Shown: positions 45,838 to 54,636 of the stretch, one piece after another
Layout: every line of letters starts with the position of its first letter
How positions within the stretch are numbered: position 1 is the stretch's first letter
DNA from: Paenibacillus aceti
GTDB taxonomy: Bacteria; Bacillota; Bacilli; Paenibacillales; Paenibacillaceae
Assembly (NCBI RefSeq): GCF_003614185.1
Contig: NZ_KZ987724.1
Coordinates: 3,449,056 to 3,513,055 of the forward strand
DNA: 64,000 nucleotides
Reading direction: 5' to 3'
The notes under the pieces: model-generated
The model's input: only the letters and a program-made list of their open reading frames with translations
Told to the model about the DNA's origin: nothing
The model's database searches: none
Translations under genes and position numbers: made by a program

Positions 45838-48498
45838 ATGTTCAAGAAGAATACTACTCAACCGATCCAATCGGAAAAAATGAACGAACGGCTCATCGAA
45901 GCATCTATCTGGCATCTTGATGATGTTATGGAAATGCTCGAGACTACACCGGAAGGGATTAGCGAGGCAGAGGCCCAACAAAGAATCGAACGGCTAGGCA
46001 GCAATGAAATCCAGCTTCACCGCAGACCCGCCTGGTATGTCCAACTCCTGGGCTGCTTCAAGAACCCGTTCATCCTGATTCTGTTGGGACTGAGCCTGTT
46101 CTCCCTTCTGACGAAGGATTATGATGCAGCGATCATCATCAGTGTCATGGTATCCATTAGCGTGGCCATCTCTTTCACCCAGGAATACCGCTCACAGAAA
46201 ACCGCCGAAGGGCTGAAGAATCTTGTGAAAACGACAGCAGCGGTAATCCGCCAATCACCCGACCGCGAAATTGCGGTGGAACAGATCGTTCCTGGTGATT
46301 TGGTTCACCTGTCTGCCGGAGACCTGGTGCCTGCAGATATCCGGCTGATCACTTCCAAGGATCTGTTCGTCAGTGAATCCTCATTAACGGGTGAGGCGCT
46401 GCCTATAGAAAAAGAGGATGTGCAGCTGGTATCCGGAGGCCGGAGATCTCATCCTCAGCAACAGGGGCTAAGCAGTAGAAGCCGCCGGAAGCTGAATCCG
46501 CTTGAGCTCAGTAATATATGCTATATGGGAACTAATGTGATCAGCGGCTCCGCCACCGGCATCGTGATTGCAACCGGAAGAGATACCTGCTTCGGCGCCA
46601 TGGCTGAGACGCTCGGCGGCGCGCGGCCGATGACCAGCTTCGACAAAGGTGTGAACAAGGTCAGCTTCCTGCTTATCCGCTTCATGCTGATTATGGTCCC
46701 GATCATCTTTTTCATTACCGGATTTACGAAGGGAAACTGGACGGATGCCCTGCTGTTCGGTATGTCCGTTGCCGTCGGCTTAACCCCGGAGATGCTTCCG
46801 GTTGTCGTTACTTCTAATCTCGTTAAAGGCGCCGGCACAATGGCTCGCAACAAAGTCATCGTCAAGCAGCTGAATTCCATTCAAAATTTCGGAGCGATGG
46901 ATATTCTATGTACCGACAAAACGGGAACCTTGACCCAAGACAAAATCACGCTCAAAAAACATCTCGATATCTACGGTCACGATAATAACGAAGTGCTGAA
47001 GCATGCCTATCTGAACAGCTATCATCAGACAGGACTGCGGAATCTGCTGGACAATGCTGTGCTGGAACATGCCGAACTGAAGCAGGGGCTAAATCTGGAG
47101 CAAGACTATGAGAAGATCGATGAAATCCCCTTCGACTTCAACCGCCGCCGCATGTCGGTCGTGCTGAAGCAGCAGAACGGCAAGCACCTGCTAATTTGTA
47201 AGGGTGCGATGGAAGAAATAATGAGCATATCTGATCAGGCCTATGATGACGGGAGCAGCGTGCCGCTTACTGAAGAAATGAGGACCCGTGTCCAGTCCGT
47301 CGTACATGAGTTGAATACCGATGGATATCGCGTCGTTGCCGTAGCTGTAAAAGAATTGAGCGAGCATGCTGAACATTACTCCGTGCAGGATGAGCAGGAC
47401 CTAGTCCTGATCGGTTACATCTGCTTCCTCGATCCGGCTAAGGATAGCGCGGCTCCGGCGATTGAAGCGCTGCGGAACAGTGGCGTCGCCGTCAAGGTAT
47501 TGACCGGGGACAATGAGGCGGTTACCCGCAAGGTATGCCATGATCTCGGCTTGAACACGGATCATATCCTGCTCGGGCAGGACATCGATGATCTATCCGA
47601 TGAGAAGCTGGCGGAGCTAGCCGAGCAGACGACGATCTTCGCCAAACTGAATCCATTGCAGAAATCAAGGATCGTCCGCGCGCTGCAAAGTAAAGGACAT
47701 ACGGTAGGCTTCATTGGCGACGGTATCAATGACGCTGCGTCATTGCGTCAGGCTGATGTAGGCATTTCTGTAGATACAGCAGTAGATATCGCCAAGGAAT
47801 CGGCGGATATTATTCTGCTGGAGAAGGATCTGATGGTGCTTGAAGACGGCGTTATTGAAGGACGCAAAACCTTCGGTAATATTATCAAATATATTAAAAT
47901 GACGGCCAGCTCCAATTTCGGCAATGTATTCAGCGTACTCGGCGCGAGCGCTTTTCTGCCTTTCTTGCCGATGCTGCCGCTGCAGCTCTTGATTCAGAAT
48001 CTGTTCTACAGCATCTCACAATTGTCGATTCCGTGGGACAATGTGGATGATGAATTTCTGGCCAAACCGCGTAAATGGGATGCTGGCTCCATCGGGCGGT
48101 TTATGATCTTCATCGGGCCGATCAGCTCGATCTTCGACTATGTTACTTTCTTCGTCATGCTCTATGTATTCAAGGCTGATACGCTGGCTAGCCAATCCTT
48201 GTTCCAATCGGGCTGGTTCGTCGTCGGCTTGCTGTCGCAGACGCTGATCGTCCATATGATCCGTACGCATAAAATACCGTTCATCCAAAGCCGTGCCAGC
48301 AGACCCGTACTGCTGTTGACCGGAGCGGTGATGCTCGCCGGCATTTGCCTGCCGTTCAGTGCATTCGGTGCAAGCATCGGGCTGCAAGCACTTCCGCTGG
48401 TCTATTTCGCTTGGCTTGCCGCCATCCTGCTCGGATATTGTCTGCTCACGCAGGCTATCAAAAACTGGTATATCCGCCGCTTCGGCGAATGGCTGTAA
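45838..48498 (+). CDS. mgtA: Magnesium-importing P-type ATPase
   Basis: 886 residues, P3B-type ATPase that imports Mg across the cytoplasmic membrane. Seen: N-terminal cation-ATPase domain (EGISEAEAQQRIERLGSNEI), actuator SSLTGEALP, VGLTPEMLPVVV in the transport helix (MgtA/MgtB signature), phosphorylation DKTGTLTQDK, hinge GDGINDAASL, and a C-terminal helical bundle. The ATG at 45838 follows TTGGAGGCGAACACG; the earlier frame start at 45790 lies inside terminator 2 and is rejected. Controlled by the M-box and probably by the leader ORF/terminator 2. Confidence 0.95.
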   Translation: MFKKNTTQPIQSEKMNERLIEASIWHLDDVMEMLETTPEGISEAEAQQRIERLGSNEIQLHRRPAWYVQLLGCFKNPFILILLGLSLFSLLTKDYDAAIIISVMVSISVAISFTQEYRSQKTAEGLKNLVKTTAAVIRQSPDREIAVEQIVPGDLVHLSAGDLVPADIRLITSKDLFVSESSLTGEALPIEKEDVQLVSGGRRSHPQQQGLSSRSRRKLNPLELSNICYMGTNVISGSATGIVIATGRDTCFGAMAETLGGARPMTSFDKGVNKVSFLLIRFMLIMVPIIFFITGFTKGNWTDALLFGMSVAVGLTPEMLPVVVTSNLVKGAGTMARNKVIVKQLNSIQNFGAMDILCTDKTGTLTQDKITLKKHLDIYGHDNNEVLKHAYLNSYHQTGLRNLLDNAVLEHAELKQGLNLEQDYEKIDEIPFDFNRRRMSVVLKQQNGKHLLICKGAMEEIMSISDQAYDDGSSVPLTEEMRTRVQSVVHELNTDGYRVVAVAVKELSEHAEHYSVQDEQDLVLIGYICFLDPAKDSAAPAIEALRNSGVAVKVLTGDNEAVTRKVCHDLGLNTDHILLGQDIDDLSDEKLAELAEQTTIFAKLNPLQKSRIVRALQSKGHTVGFIGDGINDAASLRQADVGISVDTAVDIAKESADIILLEKDLMVLEDGVIEGRKTFGNIIKYIKMTASSNFGNVFSVLGASAFLPFLPMLPLQLLIQNLFYSISQLSIPWDNVDDEFLAKPRKWDAGSIGRFMIFIGPISSIFDYVTFFVMLYVFKADTLASQSLFQSGWFVVGLLSQTLIVHMIRTHKIPFIQSRASRPVLLLTGAVMLAGICLPFSAFGASIGLQALPLVYFAWLAAILLGYCLLTQAIKNWYIRRFGEWL

Positions 48499-48561
48499 AA
48501 GATGGAAAACCAAGATGCAGACCCGTCGTCATGGCTGAATTCAAACTGCAACACTGAACAA

Positions 48562-48614
48562 AAAGAACCTTCAATATACCTCCCAGAAGTAGGGAAAGTA
48601 TCTGAAGGTTCTTT
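48562..48614. terminator. Bidirectional terminator between mgtA and the helicase
   Basis: AAAGAACCTTCA (48562-48573) pairs with TGAAGGTTCTTT (48603-48614) and is flanked by A and T runs. Confidence 0.88.
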
Positions 48615-48624
48615 ATTTTCTTCT

Positions 48625-50862
48625 CTATATGTCCTCCACTACCCGCTCAAGCAACCCCATTTCGAGACAGGCCTTAACAGATAGCACCTTATCCCCCGCT
48701 TCGAACTGGATCTCTAGCCTATCCTCATAGACTTTGGTGATCACCCCCTCGTCAAAGCGGGCATGCTTGACTCTCTTGCCAACAACGAAGTCATTCGCAC
48801 TTTGGATCGCGTTCGGACGATAGACGATCTTCGGCTTCTTCAACTTCACTGTAGACTTCTCCCCCTGCACGATCCGGGGTGCTGCCGGATTCACAATCCT
48901 CCGGATGTCATTTACAAAGCGGGATTCCACAGCCTTCTTGCCCTCCCGCTCTTGATAAGTTACCAAATTCAGCGTACGCTTCGCCCGTGTCATACCTACA
49001 TAGAACAGACGGGTCGCTTCCTCCATCTGGGCAAGCTCCTCAGATGAATCCTTCAGATCCTCGTAGGAAGGCAAAATGCCATCGACCAGATCGATCATGT
49101 AGACGCGATCGAACTCCAATCCCTTGGCACTATGCAGCGTAGACAAGGTTACGACATTCTGCCCTCTCCGCCGCTTCGCCGTCTTCTGAAGCGACTCCAG
49201 ATATTTAAGCCGGGCAGCGAACTCCTCCATGTTTGCTAGAGGAGCAGCGATCTGCTCCAACGTGTTCAGAATACCGATCAGCGTATCTTGACGGAAGCCG
49301 AGCCGTTCGCACATTTTCTCCAGCGCCTTCTCATAGCCGAGACGACTGCGGATCACCTGGATCGCTGGCTGCGGAGGCATTCCTCGCATCTGCTGGAAGG
49401 TCTCCTTGCTCTCCTGCAACAATTTCACTTGATATTCCTGCAGAGGTACATGGTTAAGCAGATTATCAAAGACCGATTCATGATTATGAATTTGCTTCAC
49501 CTCTGCCATCTGCCGCTTGCTGATATAACCATTGAATTTCATATGAATCTTCTCGAAGACATCCACCCGTTTATCGGTGAACGTCAGTCGCATGAAGTTC
49601 AACACATCCTCAACGACCCAGTGGGAGAAGAAGCGCAGATTGGAGTCCTTCAAATAGAAAGGTATCCCGGCCAGGTCAAGTGCATTCATGAGGCCGACGG
49701 AAGATGAATTGTTGCGGTATAGAATCGCAATCTCCGCCAGATTGTCCTGCCCTGCAATCTCCCGCACCAGATAGTCACCCTGGGAAATATCATCGGCCAG
49801 ACAGGTAAAGCGGATCGGCTCATGCGGAGGATTATGGGTGAACATGTTTTTGTTATACCGCTGCTTGTTGCGTTTAATGAAGCGGTTAGCCGCGTGTACA
49901 ACATCCCTGGAGGAGCGATAATTCTGCTCCATATACAAGATCTGCGCCCGGGGAAATGCTTGTTTGAAATCTAGCAAATAACCCGGCTCAGCCCCTCGCC
50001 AGCTATAGATCGACTGATCGTCATCAGCAACAACACATAAATTGTGATGACATTGCACCAGCTTCTCGATAATAGCATGCTGTACTAGCGAGGTATCCTG
50101 GCTCTCATCGGTCAGCACATAATCATATCTCTGTTGATACTTCCGCAACAGGGAAGCATCCTCCTCCAAGGCTCGATTCGCAAGCGTCAGCATATCATCG
50201 AAGTCAAGCAGCAGCCTTGCTCTATCCTGACGCTTGAACTCCTCGTATGCCCGCAGGATCTGCTCAGCCCCCGGTACATCAACCTTGACCTCCGCCCACT
50301 TCTCCGCAGGCAGCATTTTATTTTTAATATAGCTAATATAGGTTGTTAGCTCGTCCATCTGATCATCTGTGATGTTATCCGAATGAATGGATTGATAGAT
50401 TCTCCGTAAAATAATTCTCTTGTGCAGCAGCAACTGCTCTGCCTCGGCCCCCTCTTCCTCCTCCGGATCGATATGTCCTTCAATGATCTGAAAGTCGATT
50501 CGACATTTCCGTAAATACTCTCGGACTACTTCAAAGGCAAAGCTATGTATCGTGGAAAATTGTACGGGAGCAAGTTCTGGAAAAAAAGCGCTGAACCGCG
50601 ACTTCATATCCTGAGCAGCGGCCCTGCTGAAGGTCACCGCCTTAATACGTGCGGGGTGTACCCCCTTCTCGGCAATCAAGTAGCCGATGCGCATAATCAT
50701 CGTCGTCGTCTTGCCTGATCCGGGCGAAGCCAGCAGCAGCAACGGTCCTTCGGTAAGAAGAACCGCCTTCCGCTGCACCTCATTCAGTTGAATGCCCAGC
50801 TCAGCCTGCTTGCGATCTATATAAAGGCTATGATTTTTTTGATTATTCGAATGGTTATTCAT
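48625..50862 (-). CDS. UvrD/Rep-family ATP-dependent DNA helicase (YjcD-like)
   Basis: About 745 residues of superfamily 1A. Motif I ASPGSGKTTTMI, Ia VTFSRAAAQDM, motif II DESQDTS, motif III VVADDDQSIYSWRGAEP, motif IV LYMEQNYRSS, motif V TLHSAKGLEFDRVYMIDLVDG, motif VI TRLFYVGMTRAKR. The C-terminal end has a small Tudor-like segment (VGKRVKHARFDEGVITKVYE), as in PcrA-type helicases. Closest in size and layout to B. subtilis YjcD; probable role in DNA repair. ATG at 50862 follows GTGGAGTGCTCT. Confidence 0.9.
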   Translation of the reverse strand: MNNHSNNQKNHSLYIDRKQAELGIQLNEVQRKAVLLTEGPLLLLASPGSGKTTTMIMRIGYLIAEKGVHPARIKAVTFSRAAAQDMKSRFSAFFPELAPVQFSTIHSFAFEVVREYLRKCRIDFQIIEGHIDPEEEEGAEAEQLLLHKRIILRRIYQSIHSDNITDDQMDELTTYISYIKNKMLPAEKWAEVKVDVPGAEQILRAYEEFKRQDRARLLLDFDDMLTLANRALEEDASLLRKYQQRYDYVLTDESQDTSLVQHAIIEKLVQCHHNLCVVADDDQSIYSWRGAEPGYLLDFKQAFPRAQILYMEQNYRSSRDVVHAANRFIKRNKQRYNKNMFTHNPPHEPIRFTCLADDISQGDYLVREIAGQDNLAEIAILYRNNSSSVGLMNALDLAGIPFYLKDSNLRFFSHWVVEDVLNFMRLTFTDKRVDVFEKIHMKFNGYISKRQMAEVKQIHNHESVFDNLLNHVPLQEYQVKLLQESKETFQQMRGMPPQPAIQVIRSRLGYEKALEKMCERLGFRQDTLIGILNTLEQIAAPLANMEEFAARLKYLESLQKTAKRRRGQNVVTLSTLHSAKGLEFDRVYMIDLVDGILPSYEDLKDSSEELAQMEEATRLFYVGMTRAKRTLNLVTYQEREGKKAVESRFVNDIRRIVNPAAPRIVQGEKSTVKLKKPKIVYRPNAIQSANDFVVGKRVKHARFDEGVITKVYEDRLEIQFEAGDKVLSVKACLEMGLLERVVEDI

Positions 50863-51035
50863 AGAGCACTCCACACGGCTTGATTATTTTGAACACAAAA
50901 AAGTACCCCATCCATCCATATTTACTGAATGAAAAAGGCACAGTCAATTAACAATGAACATCCATTATTATAGCATATCCCTTATACCGCAGAAATAAGC
51001 ACGATACCGAAGCTGCGCTCCCTGATCACGCGACG

Positions 51036-51296
51036 TCAGCGGCTCTTGACCAGCAATTCCACAGCCTGATGAACCACCTTGCTGTTATCTCTGCCCGCTT
51101 CCTCCTCGGCAAGGATGCAATGCTCCAGATTGGAGGCTACGATATAGGCCATCGCCTTATCGATCGCGCTGCGGATCGCGGACAATTGACAGACGACGTT
51201 CTGGCAGTCCTGCCCTTCCTCCATCATTTTCAGCACGCCGCGCACTTGGCCCTCTGCACGTTTCAATCTTTTCTTAATATCGTCATCGTACTGCAT
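51036..51296 (-). CDS. CstR-like persulfide-sensing repressor (CsoR family)
   Basis: 86 residues. CsoR-family helical repressor. Cysteines 31 and 60 (GQDC, LEHC) match the CstR persulfide-sensing pair in spacing and flanking residues. The copper-ligand His of CsoR, four before the second Cys, is Asn56 here, so copper sensing is unlikely. An extra Cys36 and His59 are present. C-terminal HQAVELLVKSR is typical of CstR. The ATG at 51296 follows AGAGGAGATAATAG. Last gene of an operon headed by an ATACCCCTAGGGGTAT operator, the expected CsoR/CstR site, so autoregulation is likely. Confidence 0.85.
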   Translation of the reverse strand: MQYDDDIKKRLKRAEGQVRGVLKMMEEGQDCQNVVCQLSAIRSAIDKAMAYIVASNLEHCILAEEEAGRDNSKVVHQAVELLVKSR

Positions 51297-51388
51297 AGCT
51301 ATTATCTCCTCTACGAACACATGTTATATCTATTATTTCCGATCTTTAGCCGAAAAACAACGTGCCTGGCAAGTACCTAAGGAGCAAA

Positions 51389-51805
51389 TTAAGCGCATGG
51401 GTTGCTGCATTTACACTTCTGTGCGATCAGTTCTTTGAAGCATGGGATCGACAAGAACTCATCGCTGACCAATGTCAGATGCTTATACCCGCATTGTTTC
51501 ATAATTCTCGCAGCCTTTTTGCCTTGAGCCTTCGTAGCGGAAATAATAATAATTTCATCTTCAAAATATAAGTCATTCTTCCGTACATACCGTAATCTGC
51601 CCACCGAGATGTTGAGCGCTCCCGGAACATGTGCCTCGTAATAATCTACCTGATCCCGCACATCCAGCAGCTTGAACCTATGTATCTCCCCCTTCAGCAG
51701 CTTGCAGAACTGGTCTTCGTTAATATAGCTTAGTCCCCGGACCGGTCTGCTCCGCCAGGCGATAATCGCAATAATCATGCATATCATAGAATAATAGATC
51801 GCCAA
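51389..51805 (-). CDS. Membrane-anchored rhodanese-like protein lacking the catalytic Cys
   Basis: 138 residues. N-terminal helix (YYSMICMIIAIIAW), then a rhodanese-like fold (FKLLDVRDQVDYYEAHVPGA, VGRLRY). The active-site loop, normally C-x-x-G-x-R, reads ISATKAQGKKAAR, without Cys. The C-terminus ends KCKCSNPCA, rich in Cys. A TTG start (51803-51805) follows GGGAGGTCGTTATT. Could carry sulfur on its tail or be regulatory. Lies in the CstR-like operon. Confidence 0.7.
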   Translation of the reverse strand: MAIYYSMICMIIAIIAWRSRPVRGLSYINEDQFCKLLKGEIHRFKLLDVRDQVDYYEAHVPGALNISVGRLRYVRKNDLYFEDEIIIISATKAQGKKAARIMKQCGYKHLTLVSDEFLSIPCFKELIAQKCKCSNPCA

Positions 51806-51826
51806 AATAACGACCTCCCGTTTGGT

Positions 51827-51910
51827 TTAGTCAATATCTCCTGACCAGGCGGACATACCGCCGACCATATTTATAACATGATAGCCGAGTTCTTTATAAG
51901 AGCCGTTCAT
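51827..51910 (-). pseudogene. Rhodanese C-terminal fragment
   Basis: A 27-residue frame MNGSYKELGYHVINMVGGMS-AWSGDID matches the last helix and GGM..W end of single-domain rhodaneses (typical: ELGYxxVxxxxGGMxAW). The first ~70 residues, including the active-site loop, are missing. A GGGAGGAATCAGG ribosome site precedes the ATG, so it may still be translated. It is the first unit after the CstR-type operator. Confidence 0.65.
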
Positions 51911-51942
51911 CCCTGATTCCTCCCGAGCCTGAGTATATGATA

Positions 51943-51993
51943 ATACCCCTAGGGGTATATAGATAATTTATAATGTTTTTCCCTCTGCGTCAA
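51943..51993 (-). promoter_or_regulatory. CstR/CsoR-type operator and promoter
   Basis: Perfect palindrome ATACCCCTAGGGGTAT (51943-51958) just downstream of a promoter with -35 TTGACG (51988-51993) and -10 TAAATT (17-base spacer) on the minus strand. C-rich/G-rich palindromes of this type are bound by CsoR-family repressors, and such a repressor is encoded in the operon. Confidence 0.85.
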
Positions 51994-52017
51994 CTTTAAT
52001 TATAATTTTGCATATGT

Positions 52018-52050
52018 TTAGTACCAGATACTAATACTTAGTGCTATAAT
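52018..52050 (+). promoter_or_regulatory. FapR-like operator and extended -10 promoter of fabH
   Basis: TTAGTACCAGATACTAA (52018-52034) is a 17-base inverted repeat close to the FapR consensus. TGCTATAAT (-10 TATAAT at 52045-52050) follows, so the operator overlaps the -35 area. FapR represses fatty acid genes until malonyl-CoA rises. Confidence 0.75.
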
Positions 52051-52073
52051 AAAAATAAAAAAGAGGTGATCCC

Positions 52074-53072
52074 ATGAAAGCTCAGTTCTCTCAAGCACGT
52101 ATAACCGCTATTGGCACCTATGTTCCCGAGCAGCGGCTGACCAATGATGATTTATCCAGACTGGTGGACACGAATGACGAATGGATCGTACAAAGAACCG
52201 GCATGAAGGAACGCCGGATTGCCGCGGAGCACGAATTCACCTCAGATCTCTGCATTAAGGCGGTACAGAACCTGGCAGAGCGCTATGACAAAAGACTGGA
52301 CGATGTTGAAATGATTATTGTGGCGACGACAACGCCAGATCATCCTTTTCCGAGTGTAGCTACTAAAATTCAGGATCATTTCAGGATCAGCAGCACGGGA
52401 GCATTCGATCTGAATGCCACCTGCGCAGGCTTCGTGTATGGGCTGCATCTGGCCAATGGATTAATTACGGCCGGGCTTCACAAGAAAATTCTCGTCGTTG
52501 CCGGTGAGACGCTATCCAAGGTGACTGACTATACCGACCGCTCCACTTGCATTCTGTTCGGGGATGGAGCTGGCGCGGTGCTCGTTGAATACGATGAATC
52601 CCATCCCGGGTTCATCTCCTCGATCCAAGGCACGAACGGAGAAGGCGGCATTCATGTCTATCGCTCAGGCTTGTCGCACACATTTAAAGGAACAGAGCTC
52701 GCTGGAAACGGAAAAATGGTGCAAAACGGCCGGGAAGTGTATAAATGGGCAGTTCAGACCTTATCCACTGGAATTAAGCAACTCTTAGAGCAAGCGAATC
52801 TGAATGTCGATGATATCGACTGGTTCGTTCCGCATAGCGCCAATCTACGCATGATTGATTCCATCTGCGAGAAATCCGGTCTACCGCTGGAGCGGACATT
52901 ATACAGCATGGAGTATTTCGGTAATACCTCGGCGGCTTCCATCCCGCTGGCCCTTGATCTCGGGGTACGAGACGGACGACTAAATTATGGGGATACCCTG
53001 ATGCTATATGGTTTTGGAGGCGGACTCACGCATAGCAGCCAGATCATCAAGTGGGGCGTGCCCCGCGTATAA
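52074..53072 (+). CDS. fabH: Beta-ketoacyl-ACP synthase III
   Basis: 332 residues. Starts fatty acid synthesis by condensing an acyl-CoA with malonyl-ACP. Catalytic triad visible: Cys in NATCAGFVYGLH, His in WFVPHSANLRMI, Asn in YFGNTSAAS. N-terminal ITAIGTYVPE and TNDEWIVQRTGMKER are typical. Resembles the second paralogue FabHB (YhfB) of B. subtilis, which is also FapR-controlled. AAGAGGTGATCCC precedes the ATG. Single gene. Confidence 0.93.
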   Translation: MKAQFSQARITAIGTYVPEQRLTNDDLSRLVDTNDEWIVQRTGMKERRIAAEHEFTSDLCIKAVQNLAERYDKRLDDVEMIIVATTTPDHPFPSVATKIQDHFRISSTGAFDLNATCAGFVYGLHLANGLITAGLHKKILVVAGETLSKVTDYTDRSTCILFGDGAGAVLVEYDESHPGFISSIQGTNGEGGIHVYRSGLSHTFKGTELAGNGKMVQNGREVYKWAVQTLSTGIKQLLEQANLNVDDIDWFVPHSANLRMIDSICEKSGLPLERTLYSMEYFGNTSAASIPLALDLGVRDGRLNYGDTLMLYGFGGGLTHSSQIIKWGVPRV

Positions 53073-53084
53073 TCAAGCGACAAA

Positions 53085-53126
53085 AAACCGGTGAAGTGGT
53101 GGGCTATAGCACTTTTTCACCGGTTT
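53085..53126. terminator. Bidirectional terminator after fabH
   Basis: AAACCGGTGAA (53085-53095) pairs with TTCACCGGTTT (53116-53126), with A and T runs on either side. Confidence 0.85.
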
Positions 53127-53136
53127 AATTATTTAT

Positions 53137-53307
53137 CTAATGATCTGCGTTCTTCAAGGCCTGCTCCCAGCTCGGAAAATAGAACAACGCGCTTCTCATC
53201 AACTCGGGATCATGCTGCTTCACCTGCTTCTTGCTGATAGGCTCTCCATTGCTCTGAAGCTGCTTGATGCGGTTAATGACCTCATCCGCGCCCATTGAAA
53301 TTTCCAT
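53137..53307 (-). CDS. Small protein with a single homing-endonuclease-associated (HNH-repeat-like) motif
   Basis: 56 residues from ATG 53305-53307, after GAAAGGAGGATTAGG. Helical start MGADEVINRIKQLQSNGEPI, then SKKQVKQHDPELMRSALFYF and PSWEQALKNADH. The pattern 'pisk..l....p.l...a..yFpSWe.AL..A' is that of the short repeat found beside HNH nucleases, here alone. It may be a small DNA-binding protein; the assignment rests on the pattern only. Confidence 0.55.
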   Translation of the reverse strand: MEISMGADEVINRIKQLQSNGEPISKKQVKQHDPELMRSALFYFPSWEQALKNADH

Positions 53308-53387
53308 CCTAATCCTCCTTTCCAAGAAGCCGTTTCCTCTATTTTCCACAATTATGCCGTGAAATATTCACCTCGGTAAGTATTTGT

Positions 53388-53933
53388 CTATCCTCTTCGC
53401 CTTCTTAACCATAGATACCACCCGGCGATACCAAGGATAACTGCGACGATAGCTGAACCCCACACGATATAAGATCTGCTAGCATGAATCGGCATAGCTC
53501 CTTCTGTGCCATCAACTGTAAGCTGCAATTCTCTAGCATCGAGAAAAGTGAACTCATCACCGCTTATATCAGCTACTTTCTTCGTTGGTGCGCATAATGG
53601 ATTCACCCAACCTTGCCCTTCCTCGTAATTAAGAAAGAACAGATACTCTTCGTGAAGAACGCTTGGTCCCGACAGAGCCCCCCAGAATTTATCCTCGAAA
53701 ATATCTAGCTTCTCTTCTTTAATCCCCTTGAAACTCCTCATCACAGATAGCTTGACCTGATTGTTCTGCCTTTTCTCCTGAACGCTCACTACCCGCCCGA
53801 TGACTACGCCGTCATATTTCTGGTAGGCCTCGGGGATGGTGGGGATCTCCACACATGATAAGGCGGATGCCTGTATAGATGTGAACAAATTCAGGATCAG
53901 AATAAAGAATGCGATAACTCCGATTCTCTTCAT
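53388..53933 (-). CDS. Secreted, C-terminally anchored NTR/TIMP-like protein
   Basis: 181 residues. Signal peptide (MKRIGVIAFFILILNLFTSI, ends SALS), followed directly by Cys in SCVEIPTIPEAYQKYDGVVI, an OB-like beta domain (GRVVSVQEKR, KLSVMRSFKGIKEEKLDIFE) and a second Cys in NPLCAP, then a C-terminal membrane helix with basic end (YIVWGSAIVAVILGIAGWYL, RRRRG). The layout resembles netrin/TIMP-like domains of Firmicutes surface proteins. Function unknown. Confidence 0.65.
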   Translation of the reverse strand: MKRIGVIAFFILILNLFTSIQASALSCVEIPTIPEAYQKYDGVVIGRVVSVQEKRQNNQVKLSVMRSFKGIKEEKLDIFEDKFWGALSGPSVLHEEYLFFLNYEEGQGWVNPLCAPTKKVADISGDEFTFLDARELQLTVDGTEGAMPIHASRSYIVWGSAIVAVILGIAGWYLWLRRRRG

Positions 53934-54076
53934 AGTATCCCTCCTATTGCTGTAAAGACGCTGCGAGAAGTAGGAAAGGTTGCAGTACGTGCAAGTCTAA
54001 CAATAGGTGAACAAGCATAGAACCCGCTTGATAGCCTCATAATAGGAACATTCCAAATTGAAGAAGGTGCATTAGG

Positions 54077-54553
54077 ATGGGCAAAAAGCTGAGCCTGCTC
54101 ATGTTCAGCGGAGAGTATGATAAAGCGATGGCCGGGCTGATCCTGGCGAATTCGGCGCATGATATGGATATGGAAGTGACGATGTTCTTCAGCTTCTGGG
54201 GGCTGTTCCTGATCAGAGATCCCGAGAAGATGACGACCGAGGACAAATCGCTGTACGAGAGAATCATGACCTTAGCGACACCGAAGGGTCCCGAGCAGCT
54301 GCCGCTATCCAAAATGAATTTCAGCGGACTGGGCAAATGGATGCTTGAGGAGATGATAGAGGATCAAGAGGCACCGAAGCTGATTCATTTCCTGAAGGGC
54401 GCGCGCAAGAAGAACATTAAGTTCTCCGCCTGCAAGCTATCTGTAGAGATCATGGGGATCAAGCCAGAGGAGCTATTGCCGGAGGTCGAAATTGTGGATG
54501 CTCAAGCCTATTTGAGGGATGCTCTAGAGTCGGATGTTCAGCTGTTTATTTAG
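54077..54553 (+). CDS. DsrE/DsrF/DrsH-like (peroxiredoxin-family, sulfur-relay) protein
   Basis: 158 residues of the DsrE-like superfamily: LSLLMFSGEYDKAMAGLILA, MDMEVTMFFSFWGLFLIRDP and a conserved Cys119 in FSACKLSVEIMGI. Such proteins pass persulfide sulfur (YrkE/TusD/DsrE types), often with rhodaneses and CstR regulators, and a CstR-like operon lies 2 kb away. Own ribosome site is weak (AGAAGGTGCATTAGG). Single gene. Confidence 0.82.
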   Translation: MGKKLSLLMFSGEYDKAMAGLILANSAHDMDMEVTMFFSFWGLFLIRDPEKMTTEDKSLYERIMTLATPKGPEQLPLSKMNFSGLGKWMLEEMIEDQEAPKLIHFLKGARKKNIKFSACKLSVEIMGIKPEELLPEVEIVDAQAYLRDALESDVQLFI

Positions 54554-54636
54554 GTAAAAGCGCGGATTCCTTTCCGCTCTTCCCTTCAGGGGAGCTAGAC
54601 ATTCGGGTCACCCGTACTTGATATTGCACGGTACTT

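Noticed and set aside
52018-52034. TTAGTACCAGATACTAA considered as a second site for the TetR protein at 35 kb (ACTAAT palindrome)
   Set aside because: Half-site order and spacer differ; the FapR consensus fits better given the fabH gene.
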